A stretch of DNA of 38,386 nt from Lamprocystis purpurea DSM 4197 (lineage in GTDB: Bacteria > Pseudomonadota > Gammaproteobacteria > Chromatiales > Chromatiaceae). Location of the stretch: contig NZ_KB902542.1 in assembly GCF_000379525.1 (NCBI RefSeq), positions 1 through 38,386 on the forward strand. Direction: 5' to 3'. Positions 31,756 to 38,386 of this stretch are shown here, piece after piece; within the stretch, counting starts at the first letter, position 1; each line of letters starts with the position of its first letter. Made by a program: the position numbers and the translations under genes. The notes beneath the pieces are model-generated. The model was not told the DNA's origin. It worked only from the letters and a program-made list of their open reading frames with translations, and did not search any database.

Positions 31756-33162
31756 ATGACATCGCTGACTGATGCGCCGGTAGTCATCGATCTTCCCTAT
31801 CGACCGGACAGTGCCCCGCTGTTTGCGGCCGTGATCGACCGCCGCTGGCCGGTCTTTCTCGACAGCGGCCGACCCTATTGCACGCAGGGCCGCTATGACA
31901 TCCTGAGCGCCGATCCGCGCACGCGGCTGGTGACCCGCGGGCCGCTGACCGAGGTTCGTGCCGGCCGCGTTGTGCGGACCTCCCTGGCCGACCCCTTCAG
32001 TCTGGTGCAGGAGGCACTGGGACCCCGGCGACCCGCAGTTTCGGGTCTCCCCTTCAGCGGCGGCGCCATTGGCTGGTTTGCCTATGATCTGGCACGTCGC
32101 CTGGAGTGCCTGCCGAGTCTGGCGCTGGATGTCGAGGGCACCCCGGACATGGCGGTCGGTATCTACGATTGGGCCCTGGTGGTGGACCACGAAGAGCGGT
32201 GTACCCGCTTGGTGGCGCGGGATCCCGGCCGTCTCGCCAAGTACCGGGCATTGTTCGCCGCCGCGCTTGCCGGTCGTCAGGTGGCGCGGTCCCGCGCGCC
32301 GTTCCGCGTGCTCGATCGGGTCTGCTCCAATCTGAGCCGTGGGCGCTATCTGCATGCGGTCGGTCGTATCCAGCATTATTTGCGTGAGGGCGATTGTTAT
32401 CAGGTCAACCTCGCGCAGCGCTTCGCCGTGTCGGCGCAGGGTGACCCCTGGCAGGCCTATCAGGATCTGCGGGTCATCAACCCGGCGCCTTTCAGTGCCT
32501 ATCTGGCGACTCCGGATTGTCAGGTGCTGTGTTCATCCCCGGAGCGCTTCTTGCTGGTGCGTGACGGCGCGGTGGAGACCCGGCCCATCAAGGGCACCCG
32601 CCCGCGCGTGGCCGATCCCGGCGAGGACCGGCTGCTCGCGCAAGCCCTCCAGGCCAGTCCCAAGGATCGGGCGGAGAATGTCATGATCGTCGACCTGCTG
32701 CGCAACGACCTGGGGAAGGTCTGTGCGATCGGCAGTATCCAGGTTCCTGAATTGTTCAAAGTGGAGGGGTTTGCTCGCGTTCATCACCTGGTCAGCACGG
32801 TCCGCGGCCGGTTGGCGGAGGGCCGCACCGCGGTCGATCTGTTGCGCGCCTGTTTTCCCGGCGGCTCCATCACCGGCGCGCCCAAGCGGCGGGCCATGGA
32901 GGTGATCGAGGAGTTGGAACCCCAGCGCCGCGGCATCTACTGCGGGGCGATCGGCTATCTGGGTCACGACGGTGCCATGGACACCAATATCGTGATCCGT
33001 ACCCTGGTGTACTCAAACGGCGTCGCCCGCCTGTGGGCCGGCGGCGGGATCGTCGCGGACTCGGACCCGGAGGCCGAGTATCGCGAGACGCTGGACAAGG
33101 CGGCTCCGCTGCTTGACCTGCTCGAGCGATTGCGTCGCGATCCTTCGCGATCTGGTACATGA
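31756..33162 (+). CDS. pabB: Aminodeoxychorismate synthase component I
   Basis: 468 residues (E. coli PabB 453), in the anthranilate/isochorismate synthase family. Segments: GGAIGWFAYDLARRLE, SPERFLLVRDG, PIKGTRPR with Lys279 (the PabB-type catalytic lysine), ENVMIVDLLRNDLGKVC, GGSITGAPKRRAMEVIEEL and YCGAIGYLGHDGAMDTNI. With glutamine amidotransferase PabA it turns chorismate into aminodeoxychorismate, the precursor of p-aminobenzoate for folate. RFAP synthase also consumes p-aminobenzoate, so its position 190 bases after fae is meaningful. No pabA or pabC lies in the window. Confidence 0.92.
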   Translation: MTSLTDAPVVIDLPYRPDSAPLFAAVIDRRWPVFLDSGRPYCTQGRYDILSADPRTRLVTRGPLTEVRAGRVVRTSLADPFSLVQEALGPRRPAVSGLPFSGGAIGWFAYDLARRLECLPSLALDVEGTPDMAVGIYDWALVVDHEERCTRLVARDPGRLAKYRALFAAALAGRQVARSRAPFRVLDRVCSNLSRGRYLHAVGRIQHYLREGDCYQVNLAQRFAVSAQGDPWQAYQDLRVINPAPFSAYLATPDCQVLCSSPERFLLVRDGAVETRPIKGTRPRVADPGEDRLLAQALQASPKDRAENVMIVDLLRNDLGKVCAIGSIQVPELFKVEGFARVHHLVSTVRGRLAEGRTAVDLLRACFPGGSITGAPKRRAMEVIEELEPQRRGIYCGAIGYLGHDGAMDTNIVIRTLVYSNGVARLWAGGGIVADSDPEAEYRETLDKAAPLLDLLERLRRDPSRSGT

Positions 33163-33252
33163 TTTTGCGGCAATCGCCTAAACTGCGGGGTTCCGGCTGA
33201 CCTGGCTGGACGCGGCGGCCGAGGGCTGCCGACGCACCGACTGGGAGACATC

Positions 33253-35700
33253 ATGAAGATCAAAGGCAACGGCGTCCGGCTGATCGCCCCACTGGGGTTT
33301 TTGCTCGCCGGACTCCTGGCCCTGGTCGGGATCGCATTCTTCTTTAACCGCTCGATGGAGGCGCTGGATCAGCAGCTTCAGAACGCTCAGGCGCGGGTGA
33401 GGATCGGGGAGCAGATCGCTCAGAACCTGGTGCGCATCGAGACGGCCGTTTATCGGATGGTCAGCACTACCCGGACGCGTCTGCCGATCGCGCGCAACCT
33501 GCTGTCGCTGGTCGATGACACCCGAGGCATGCTGCGGGTATTGAGCGAGGGTGGCGCGGTCAGCGTCCGGCATCCCTCTGCTCCAGACGGGGCGCAGGTG
33601 TCGGCACCCGTGTTCAGTTACAACCCGGGTGATGCGTTCGGTCCGGACATGCTGGAGGCGATCGAACTCAGACCGAAGCTCGCGGCCCTGGAGGAGCAGG
33701 CCAACACCCTGATCCGGCTACTCGCCGCGCGTGATGCGGCGATGCAGCAGGAGGCGCGTCAGGAGCAGGAGCAACGCGTCGCCGCGGTGGATGAGGTACT
33801 GCGCACCTTTCCGTCGACCTTCCAGCGATTGAGCGAACAGGCTGACCGCCTGATTCGCAGCAGCCAGGAGCGACTGCACGACCTCGGGGTGCGCGGCGCG
33901 GCGCAACGTCAGCGCTTCGGCGGGTTCCAGGCGTTGTTGGCGGCGGGTGTCATCCTCGTGGTCCTGGCGCTGGCGTATCGCGACGTGTTTGCAATCGAGC
34001 GCACCTGCCGACGCCTGCGCGAGGAGCTGGCCGCCATGGAGCGCGCGCGCGATGCGGCGGAATCGGCCAATCGCGCCAAATCGGTTTTTCTGGCCAATAT
34101 GAGTCACGAAATCCGCACGCCGATGAATGCCATCATCGGTATGACGTCACTGGTTCTGGACAGCGATCTGGCGCCGAAGCAACGCCATGACGTCAAGACC
34201 ATCCTGAACTCGGCCAATGCCCTGCTCGGGTTGCTCAACGACATCCTGGACTTCTCCAAGATCGAGGCCCAGCAGGTCCAACTGGAGCGGTGTTCATTCG
34301 ACCTGTTCGAGGTGATCGAAGAGGTGGTGCGGACCTTCTCCGACATCAGCCGGCGCAGCGGCGTGGCCCTGTATTACCGCATCGATCCGAGTTTTCCGCG
34401 CGCGGCGGTCGGTGATGCACTGCGCTTGCGCCAAATTCTGATCAATCTGGTCGGTAACGCGTTCAAGTTCACATCGACGGGTCATGTGCGCATCGATGCG
34501 GAGTTGGCGGACGCGCGTGACGGCTTCGTCACCCTGCGTTTCGAGGTGTCGGACACGGGTACCGGTATCGACCGGGAGCGTCAGGCCGGTATCTTCTCCC
34601 GCTTTACCCAGGCGGACGAGACCATCTACCGGAAACATGGGGGTACTGGGCTTGGGTTGTCCATCTCCGAGCGGCTCGCGCAGTTGATGGACGGCCGCAT
34701 GTGGGTGGAAAGCGCGCCGGGGCAGGGCAGCCGCTTCTACTTCACGGTGCGTCTGCCCCGCGCCGAGGGGCGTCCGCTCCCGGACATGGGTTCGCCGCGG
34801 CTGCTGGTCGCCGGGACCGACCAGGTCGCCATGGGGCTGGTCTGCGAGCGTATGAGCCTGATGGGCTGTCGATCGGAGTGTGTTTACACCGCGCCGGATG
34901 CGGATGCACGGCTCAAGGCGGCGGCGCAGACCCAGGACCCGTTCCGCATCGTGGTGCTGGAGAAATGCCTGTGCGACGCTACCACCACCGACATCCTCAC
35001 CTTTCTGCGCGAAATCCCGGTCCCGCCGGATTTGGCCCTGATTGCACTCTCCGAGCCGGACAAGGATGAGGCCGACCGGTTGGCAGACGGCAGCCATGTG
35101 CTTTGTGTCAGCGAGCCGCTCATCATCGGCGAATTGCTCACCCACATGCAGGACTTTGCGCAGGCCCGGCGGCGGGCGGAGTCGCGGACCGAGGCGGCAC
35201 CCAGTCCACGGCCCCAGGGTATCTATCGCATCCTGTTGGTCGAGGACAACCATGTCAACAGTGTCATCGCGCGCCGGGTCCTGGAGAAGGACGACCATCC
35301 GGTGACCGAAGCCGTGGACGGTGAGGCCGCATTACGCGCCTTGGCGGCCGATCCCTATGACCTGGTAATGATGGACGTGCAGATGCCCAAGATGGACGGG
35401 CTGGAGACCACGCGTATCATCCGCGCCCTGGAGACCGGACGAGATCCCGAGCGGCCCGAGGCAGTGCCGGATGGCCTGGCGCCGCGGCTGCTCGGACGCC
35501 ATACCCCGGTGATCGCCATGACAGCCAATGCCATGGCAGGCGACCGCGAGTTATGCCTCGCCGCCGGCATGGACGACTATGTGACCAAGCCGTTCAAGCG
35601 CGAGGAGATGCTGGCGACCGTGCAGCGGGTGATGGCGCGGCAGGCGGGTGTTGAGGCGGCGGCTGACGGCGCTGATGAGGCCGCGCGCCTCGTTCGTTAA
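33253..35700 (+). CDS. Hybrid sensor histidine kinase with pseudo-receiver and receiver domains
   Basis: 815 residues. TM1 lies about 12-32 and TM2 about 222-245, bracketing a helical periplasmic sensor of about 190 residues. A short coiled coil leads to HisKA with NMSHEIRTP (phospho-acceptor His285). The ATPase has NLVGNAFKF (N box), DTGTGID (G1) and [10 protein letters not shown] (G2). From 515 to 650 a receiver-like fold reads IVVLEKCL where the phospho-Asp should be, so it is probably inactive. The C-terminal receiver is complete ([20 protein letters not shown] with Asp708, AMTANA, YVTKPF) and has a roughly 20-residue insertion before beta-4. No output regulator lies adjacent. GGGAG precedes the ATG. 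Confidence 0.92.
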   Translation: MKIKGNGVRLIAPLGFLLAGLLALVGIAFFFNRSMEALDQQLQNAQARVRIGEQIAQNLVRIETAVYRMVSTTRTRLPIARNLLSLVDDTRGMLRVLSEGGAVSVRHPSAPDGAQVSAPVFSYNPGDAFGPDMLEAIELRPKLAALEEQANTLIRLLAARDAAMQQEARQEQEQRVAAVDEVLRTFPSTFQRLSEQADRLIRSSQERLHDLGVRGAAQRQRFGGFQALLAAGVILVVLALAYRDVFAIERTCRRLREELAAMERARDAAESANRAKSVFLANMSHEIRTPMNAIIGMTSLVLDSDLAPKQRHDVKTILNSANALLGLLNDILDFSKIEAQQVQLERCSFDLFEVIEEVVRTFSDISRRSGVALYYRIDPSFPRAAVGDALRLRQILINLVGNAFKFTSTGHVRIDAELADARDGFVTLRFEVSDTGTGIDRERQAGIFSRFTQADETIYRKHGGTGLGLSISERLAQLMDGRMWVESAPGQGSRFYFTVRLPRAEGRPLPDMGSPRLLVAGTDQVAMGLVCERMSLMGCRSECVYTAPDADARLKAAAQTQDPFRIVVLEKCLCDATTTDILTFLREIPVPPDLALIALSEPDKDEADRLADGSHVLCVSEPLIIGELLTHMQDFAQARRRAESRTEAAPSPRPQGIYRILLVEDNHVNSVIARRVLEKDDHPVTEAVDGEAALRALAADPYDLVMMDVQMPKMDGLETTRIIRALETGRDPERPEAVPDGLAPRLLGRHTPVIAMTANAMAGDRELCLAAGMDDYVTKPFKREEMLATVQRVMARQAGVEAAADGADEAARLVR

Positions 35701-35708
35701 TGCCGCGG

Positions 35709-35730
35709 GCCTTGATCATCGTTCTGGCCA
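35709..35730. repeat. Solo arm of the composite element at 8928
   Basis: GCCTTGATCATCGTTCTGGC plus CA differs at four of 22 positions from the left arm at 8928-8949. It starts nine bases after the sensor kinase stop. No matching opposite arm was found within the gap. Confidence 0.55.
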
Positions 35731-35761
35731 GTTTCCGCCGAGGCCCTGGGGCGGAAAATGC

Positions 35762-35831
35762 ATCCACAGATGGTCACAGATGAGCACAGATATTTTTTTC
35801 TTCATCTGTGAGAATCTGTGACATCCGTGGA
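35762..35831. repeat. CACAGATG-type inverted repeat with T-run
   Basis: The left side has three spaced CACAGAT units (35765, 35775, 35785). The right side carries their complements ATCTGTG, ATCTGTG and ATCCGTG. Between them sits TATTTTTTTC. This is a familiar dispersed repeat design (CCACAGATGAACACAGAT), and its stem plus T-run could end transcription of the sensor kinase gene. Confidence 0.7.
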
Positions 35832-35866
35832 AAAATCCGGGTGATCACTTGGCCGTAACGACGATC

Positions 35867-36223
35867 ATGGCCGGCACCCACCTACTTGCCACCCTCGGCG
35901 CCACCTGCATCTGCGCAGCACCCGACCGCAGCGCGGCCAACCCTGGCGCGCGGCGCCCGCCGGCTACCTTGGACCAGCGCCTGCGGGATCCCAACCCCAA
36001 GAAGGGTCCGCTCGCCTACTATCGCAACCGCTGCCGGCGGGAGCAGATCAAATGGCGGGTAAGCTACTGGACCTTCGCCATCTGCTCCCTGTCCGCCATC
36101 CTGGCCACCGGCCTCAAGCTCCTGACCCTGGCCGGGCTGGTGCAGCTCGCCCCGGAGTCCGCCGCCCTGCTGACCAGCGTCCTGGGCGTCCTGGTGGGGC
36201 GGACCTTTGGCCCTGTGGCGTGA
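35867..36223 (+). pseudogene. Possibly truncated two-TM (SLATT/DUF4231-like) protein
   Basis: 118 residues from the ATG at 35867; an in-frame TTG lies at 35849. After a weak N-terminus, LDQRLRDPNPKKGPLAYYRN, RCRREQIKWRVSYWTFAICS and two hydrophobic helices (YWTFAICSLSAILATGLKLL and SAALLTSVLGVLVG) resemble the start of DUF4231/SLATT membrane domains: charged YY.. helix, two TMs, then SVLG. The usual cytosolic continuation after SVLG..VA..EG is absent and the frame stops within ten residues, 11 bases from the convergent DUF4062 gene. SLATT proteins are predicted membrane effectors of conflict systems. Family call and truncation are both tentative. Confidence 0.4.
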
Positions 36224-36234
36224 GGCCGGCGGGA

Positions 36235-38061
36235 TCAGCGCGGGTCGCCCAACACCGACCGCAGTTGCTCATAAACCTGCATAACCGGCGGATCAAAGGT
36301 CACGCCGGCCGCGATAGAGCGATGCAGCACCGCATAGCAGGCGGCTTTGTGGTGTTCAGCCAGGGCCTGGTCCCCGGTCCGCTCACCGAGCGCGGCGAGC
36401 TTGGCGTGCGAGACGACGACATCCCGCGCCTTCGCCGCCGAGTCGGGGGTGGCGGCCAGCAGGCGCTGGCGGATCGTCAGTCCGCGTTGGTAGTGAGCCA
36501 GGGCCTGGTCGGCGTCGCCCGGCAGGCCGCGGGCGGCGAGGAAGGCGCCGAGCTGGTTCAGGCTCACCGAGACATCGCGCGCGGCTTGATCGAACTGGGG
36601 GCCGGAGTCCGGGGCGGCGGCCAGCAGGCGCTCCAAGACCTCCAGCGCCTGCCGATAGAATCCAACCGCCTGGTCGGCGTCGCCCGCCTGGCCGCGCAGC
36701 ACCAGGCAGTCGGCCACTTGCGATTGCGCGGCGGCCAGGAGCCGCTCCTGAGCGGGGGCGACCGGCGGGCGGGCGGTCAGGCGCCCGGCGGCGTCCAGTG
36801 CCTGCCGGGCCAGGGGCAGGGCGGCGGTGAGGGTGCCGTGATCCTTCTCGAAGTCGGCGCGGTCCCGGTAGAACCAGGCGGCGGGTGCCAGTGCCTCGGG
36901 CCAGTCCGGTTCCAGGTCCAGGACCTCCTGATAGCGCGCGGCGGCGGACGCGGGGTCGCCCTTGGCGGCGTAGAGGCCGGCGCTGGTGAGCAGGGGTTGC
37001 AGGTCGTCGCGGTTGCGTTGCCGGGCGGCGGCCTGGCGGGCGCGGACCTGGTCGAGGATGGCGGGGCGCTTGGCGGCGACATAGGCGAGTGCCGGGTCGA
37101 CGCCCTGTTCCTGCAAGATCCGGGTGAGTTCGGTGAAGACGCTGCCGGCTTCGCCGCGCGCCTCAATGGCGGCGAAGGAGGCGGCCAGGTCATCGATGCG
37201 AGCGCGTTGCTGGGCGCGCTGGGCGGCGGCGGCCTCGCGTTGGCGCTCGCGGGTCTCCCAGTCGGCGGCGGCCGCGGCCGTCGTGAGATCGCGCTGGTAG
37301 GCGTCTTCGACCGCGGTGAGCAGGTGGGCGCGGATGCGTTCGGTGGTGATCTGCTGTTGGGCGGCGGTCTGCTTGACGATGACTTCCGTGTTCCAGTGCA
37401 CGTAACCAAGGATGCCGGCCCCCACCAGCAGCAAGGCCGCGAAGAGCCCGCCGATGCTCCAACCGAGCCGGCGCCGGTCGCGTGCCTGGCGTTGGCGCAG
37501 TTCGGCCAACTCGTCCTTGAGTTCATACACCAGGTTCTTAATCCGCTCGTCGCTCGCCGCCTTGTGGCGCAGGTGGTTGGCGGCGCGCAGGCGCTCGACA
37601 TAGGCGTGTTGCCGGGCGCGGCGCTCGGCCTGGTAGGCGGCGGGATCCGGGTGCGGAGGAGCGCCCTCGCGGGTGTGGGGCAGATCGAGTTTGTCCGGTT
37701 GCTGGTCGCGCGTGCAGCCCGGCTCGACCTCGATGAACCAGGTGCGCTTGCCGCGGCGGAGCGCGTAGAGGAGCTCGAACTGGGTGTAGGAACAGGGTCT
37801 CCATTCGGGGTCCGGCCAGGGGCGCACCGGATCGTCACAGGGCGGCGGCTCGGCGCCGTAGGCCAGGCCGACCAATTGGAAGACCCCCTCGCAGCCGTCG
37901 ATCTGCTGCTCCAGCCAAGCCCGCAGTTCGCCGTACCCGGTGGGGAAGTCGTCCTCGATCACGGTGTCGAAGCCCAGCCGGCGCAGGGTGTCGGCGACCA
38001 GGCGGCGGGCACCGCGCAGTTCGCTGCTGACGGCGGAGACGAAAAGGCGCGGGCGGTTCAT
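36235..38061 (-). CDS. DUF4062-TM-TPR protein (putative conflict/signalling)
   Basis: 608 residues. DUF4062 at about 3-110 (PRLFVSAVSSELRGARRLVADTL, GFDTVIEDDFPTGYGELR, GVFQLVGLAYGAEP, CSYTQFELLYALRRGKRTWF) is a TIR-like alpha/beta domain usually found at the N-terminus of STAND or TPR proteins. A charged coiled coil (150-200), one TM helix near 201-222 and a second Ala/Gln/Arg-rich coiled coil (240-300) follow. From about 355 come degenerate TPRs (GDPASAAARYQEVLDLEPDW and GDADQAVGFYRQALEVLERL, repeated as GDADQALAHYQRGLTIRQRL). It appears anchored in the inner membrane with DUF4062 cytosolic. No NTPase domain is present. Function is unknown; a sensor or effector in defence is inference. Confidence 0.82.
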   Translation of the reverse strand: MNRPRLFVSAVSSELRGARRLVADTLRRLGFDTVIEDDFPTGYGELRAWLEQQIDGCEGVFQLVGLAYGAEPPPCDDPVRPWPDPEWRPCSYTQFELLYALRRGKRTWFIEVEPGCTRDQQPDKLDLPHTREGAPPHPDPAAYQAERRARQHAYVERLRAANHLRHKAASDERIKNLVYELKDELAELRQRQARDRRRLGWSIGGLFAALLLVGAGILGYVHWNTEVIVKQTAAQQQITTERIRAHLLTAVEDAYQRDLTTAAAAADWETRERQREAAAAQRAQQRARIDDLAASFAAIEARGEAGSVFTELTRILQEQGVDPALAYVAAKRPAILDQVRARQAAARQRNRDDLQPLLTSAGLYAAKGDPASAAARYQEVLDLEPDWPEALAPAAWFYRDRADFEKDHGTLTAALPLARQALDAAGRLTARPPVAPAQERLLAAAQSQVADCLVLRGQAGDADQAVGFYRQALEVLERLLAAAPDSGPQFDQAARDVSVSLNQLGAFLAARGLPGDADQALAHYQRGLTIRQRLLAATPDSAAKARDVVVSHAKLAALGERTGDQALAEHHKAACYAVLHRSIAAGVTFDPPVMQVYEQLRSVLGDPR

Positions 38062-38227
38062 CGTGAAACCGGGAAGAGACCATGGTTAGCCGCGACTTTG
38101 CAGGCAAGCCAGCGGTGCCGTCAAGGTCTTCACATCCCCCAACAGGCTCGGATCGGTGCCGCCGGTGACCCTAGGCTTGCGATGCTCCGAGCGGGAATCG
38201 GGAGCGTGTTCTTGCTCGGAGCCGGTA

Positions 38228-38246
38228 GGGTCCGCTGCGCGGACCC
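38228..38246. repeat. 8-bp perfect hairpin GGGTCCGC-TGC-GCGGACCC
   Basis: Same TGC loop and a related stem to the hairpin at 1092-1114, suggesting a common dispersed palindrome. It lies in the 325-base gap before the window end. The rest of 38062-38316 shows no gene. Confidence 0.6.
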
Positions 38247-38316
38247 ATCCCACGCGACCCCACCCGAAGAACAAAGAACGTCCGGCGCCGCGTACGCAAT
38301 CGGGTTTGCTGCGCAA

Positions 38317-38386
38317 CAGCGATTCCAAATTTGGGCGGCATCGCGCGGCCCCTGGTGGATGCGGCGCGCGCGACGGCTGTGCCGGG
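38317..38386 (+). repeat. Dispersed 70-bp repeat, copy 2 (runs off window)
   Basis: Matches the reverse complement of 17086-17155 with three mismatches. It reaches the window edge, so the true repeat may extend further. Confidence 0.8.

Overview
The window is GC-rich (mostly above 60% by eye) and codes densely on both strands. Its housekeeping genes (glnE-ilvE, ubiD, pabB, a YeaD-type mutarotase) have gammaproteobacterial form. Together with a tetrahydromethanopterin-type C1 branch, pyruvate formate-lyase, NACHT/formylglycine-fold and DUF4062 conflict proteins and many dispersed palindromes, this suggests a purple sulfur bacterium (Chromatiaceae-like). That assignment is inference: the window has no photosynthesis or sulfur-oxidation gene.

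Layout. (1) 1-6500 is an accessory, defence-flavoured region. It holds the end of a Uma2-family protein with a coiled-coil tail, a palindrome-rich gap, a three-unit 12-bp repeat array, and a 1166-residue metallophosphoesterase-NACHT-formylglycine-fold protein. Upstream of that gene are a decayed piece of a paralogue, a TerB-like protein, a remnant of an addiction-module antitoxin, and an intact ribbon-helix-helix/PIN pair. (2) 6600-19980 is mainly core metabolism: a dihydrolipoamide-dehydrogenase-like flavoprotein, a conserved unknown, a methyltransferase, a CHCC zinc-finger protein, ilvE, glnE, a hexose-6-phosphate mutarotase, a K+ channel with two RCK units, a lipoprotein, a 2Fe-2S flavin reductase and a nucleotide-sugar-epimerase-like protein. 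(3) 20060-21971 is a same-strand array alternating two Rap1a/Tai-like secreted proteins with three glycine-zipper lipoproteins, behind a good sigma-70-like promoter. (4) 22404-24926 carries an RRM protein, a hexanucleotide microsatellite, and ubiD with a pterin-dehydratase-family gene upstream. (5) 25634-33162 is the metabolic centre: pflB-pflA, a beta-RFAP-synthase-like GHMP protein, a CitG-like protein, formaldehyde-activating enzyme and pabB. PabB leads to p-aminobenzoate, a substrate of RFAP synthase, so cofactor supply and the C1 enzyme sit together. (6) 33253-38386 has a hybrid sensor kinase, more dispersed repeats, a probably truncated two-TM SLATT/DUF4231-like gene, and a DUF4062-TM-TPR protein.

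The most promising items are the NACHT protein, whose C-terminus looks like a diversifiable C-type-lectin sensor, with its paralogue scar and 3' repeats; the Rap1a/glycine-zipper array without a toxin; and the C1/p-aminobenzoate/PFL cluster. No rRNA, tRNA, CRISPR array, intact transposase, integrase or reverse transcriptase was seen.
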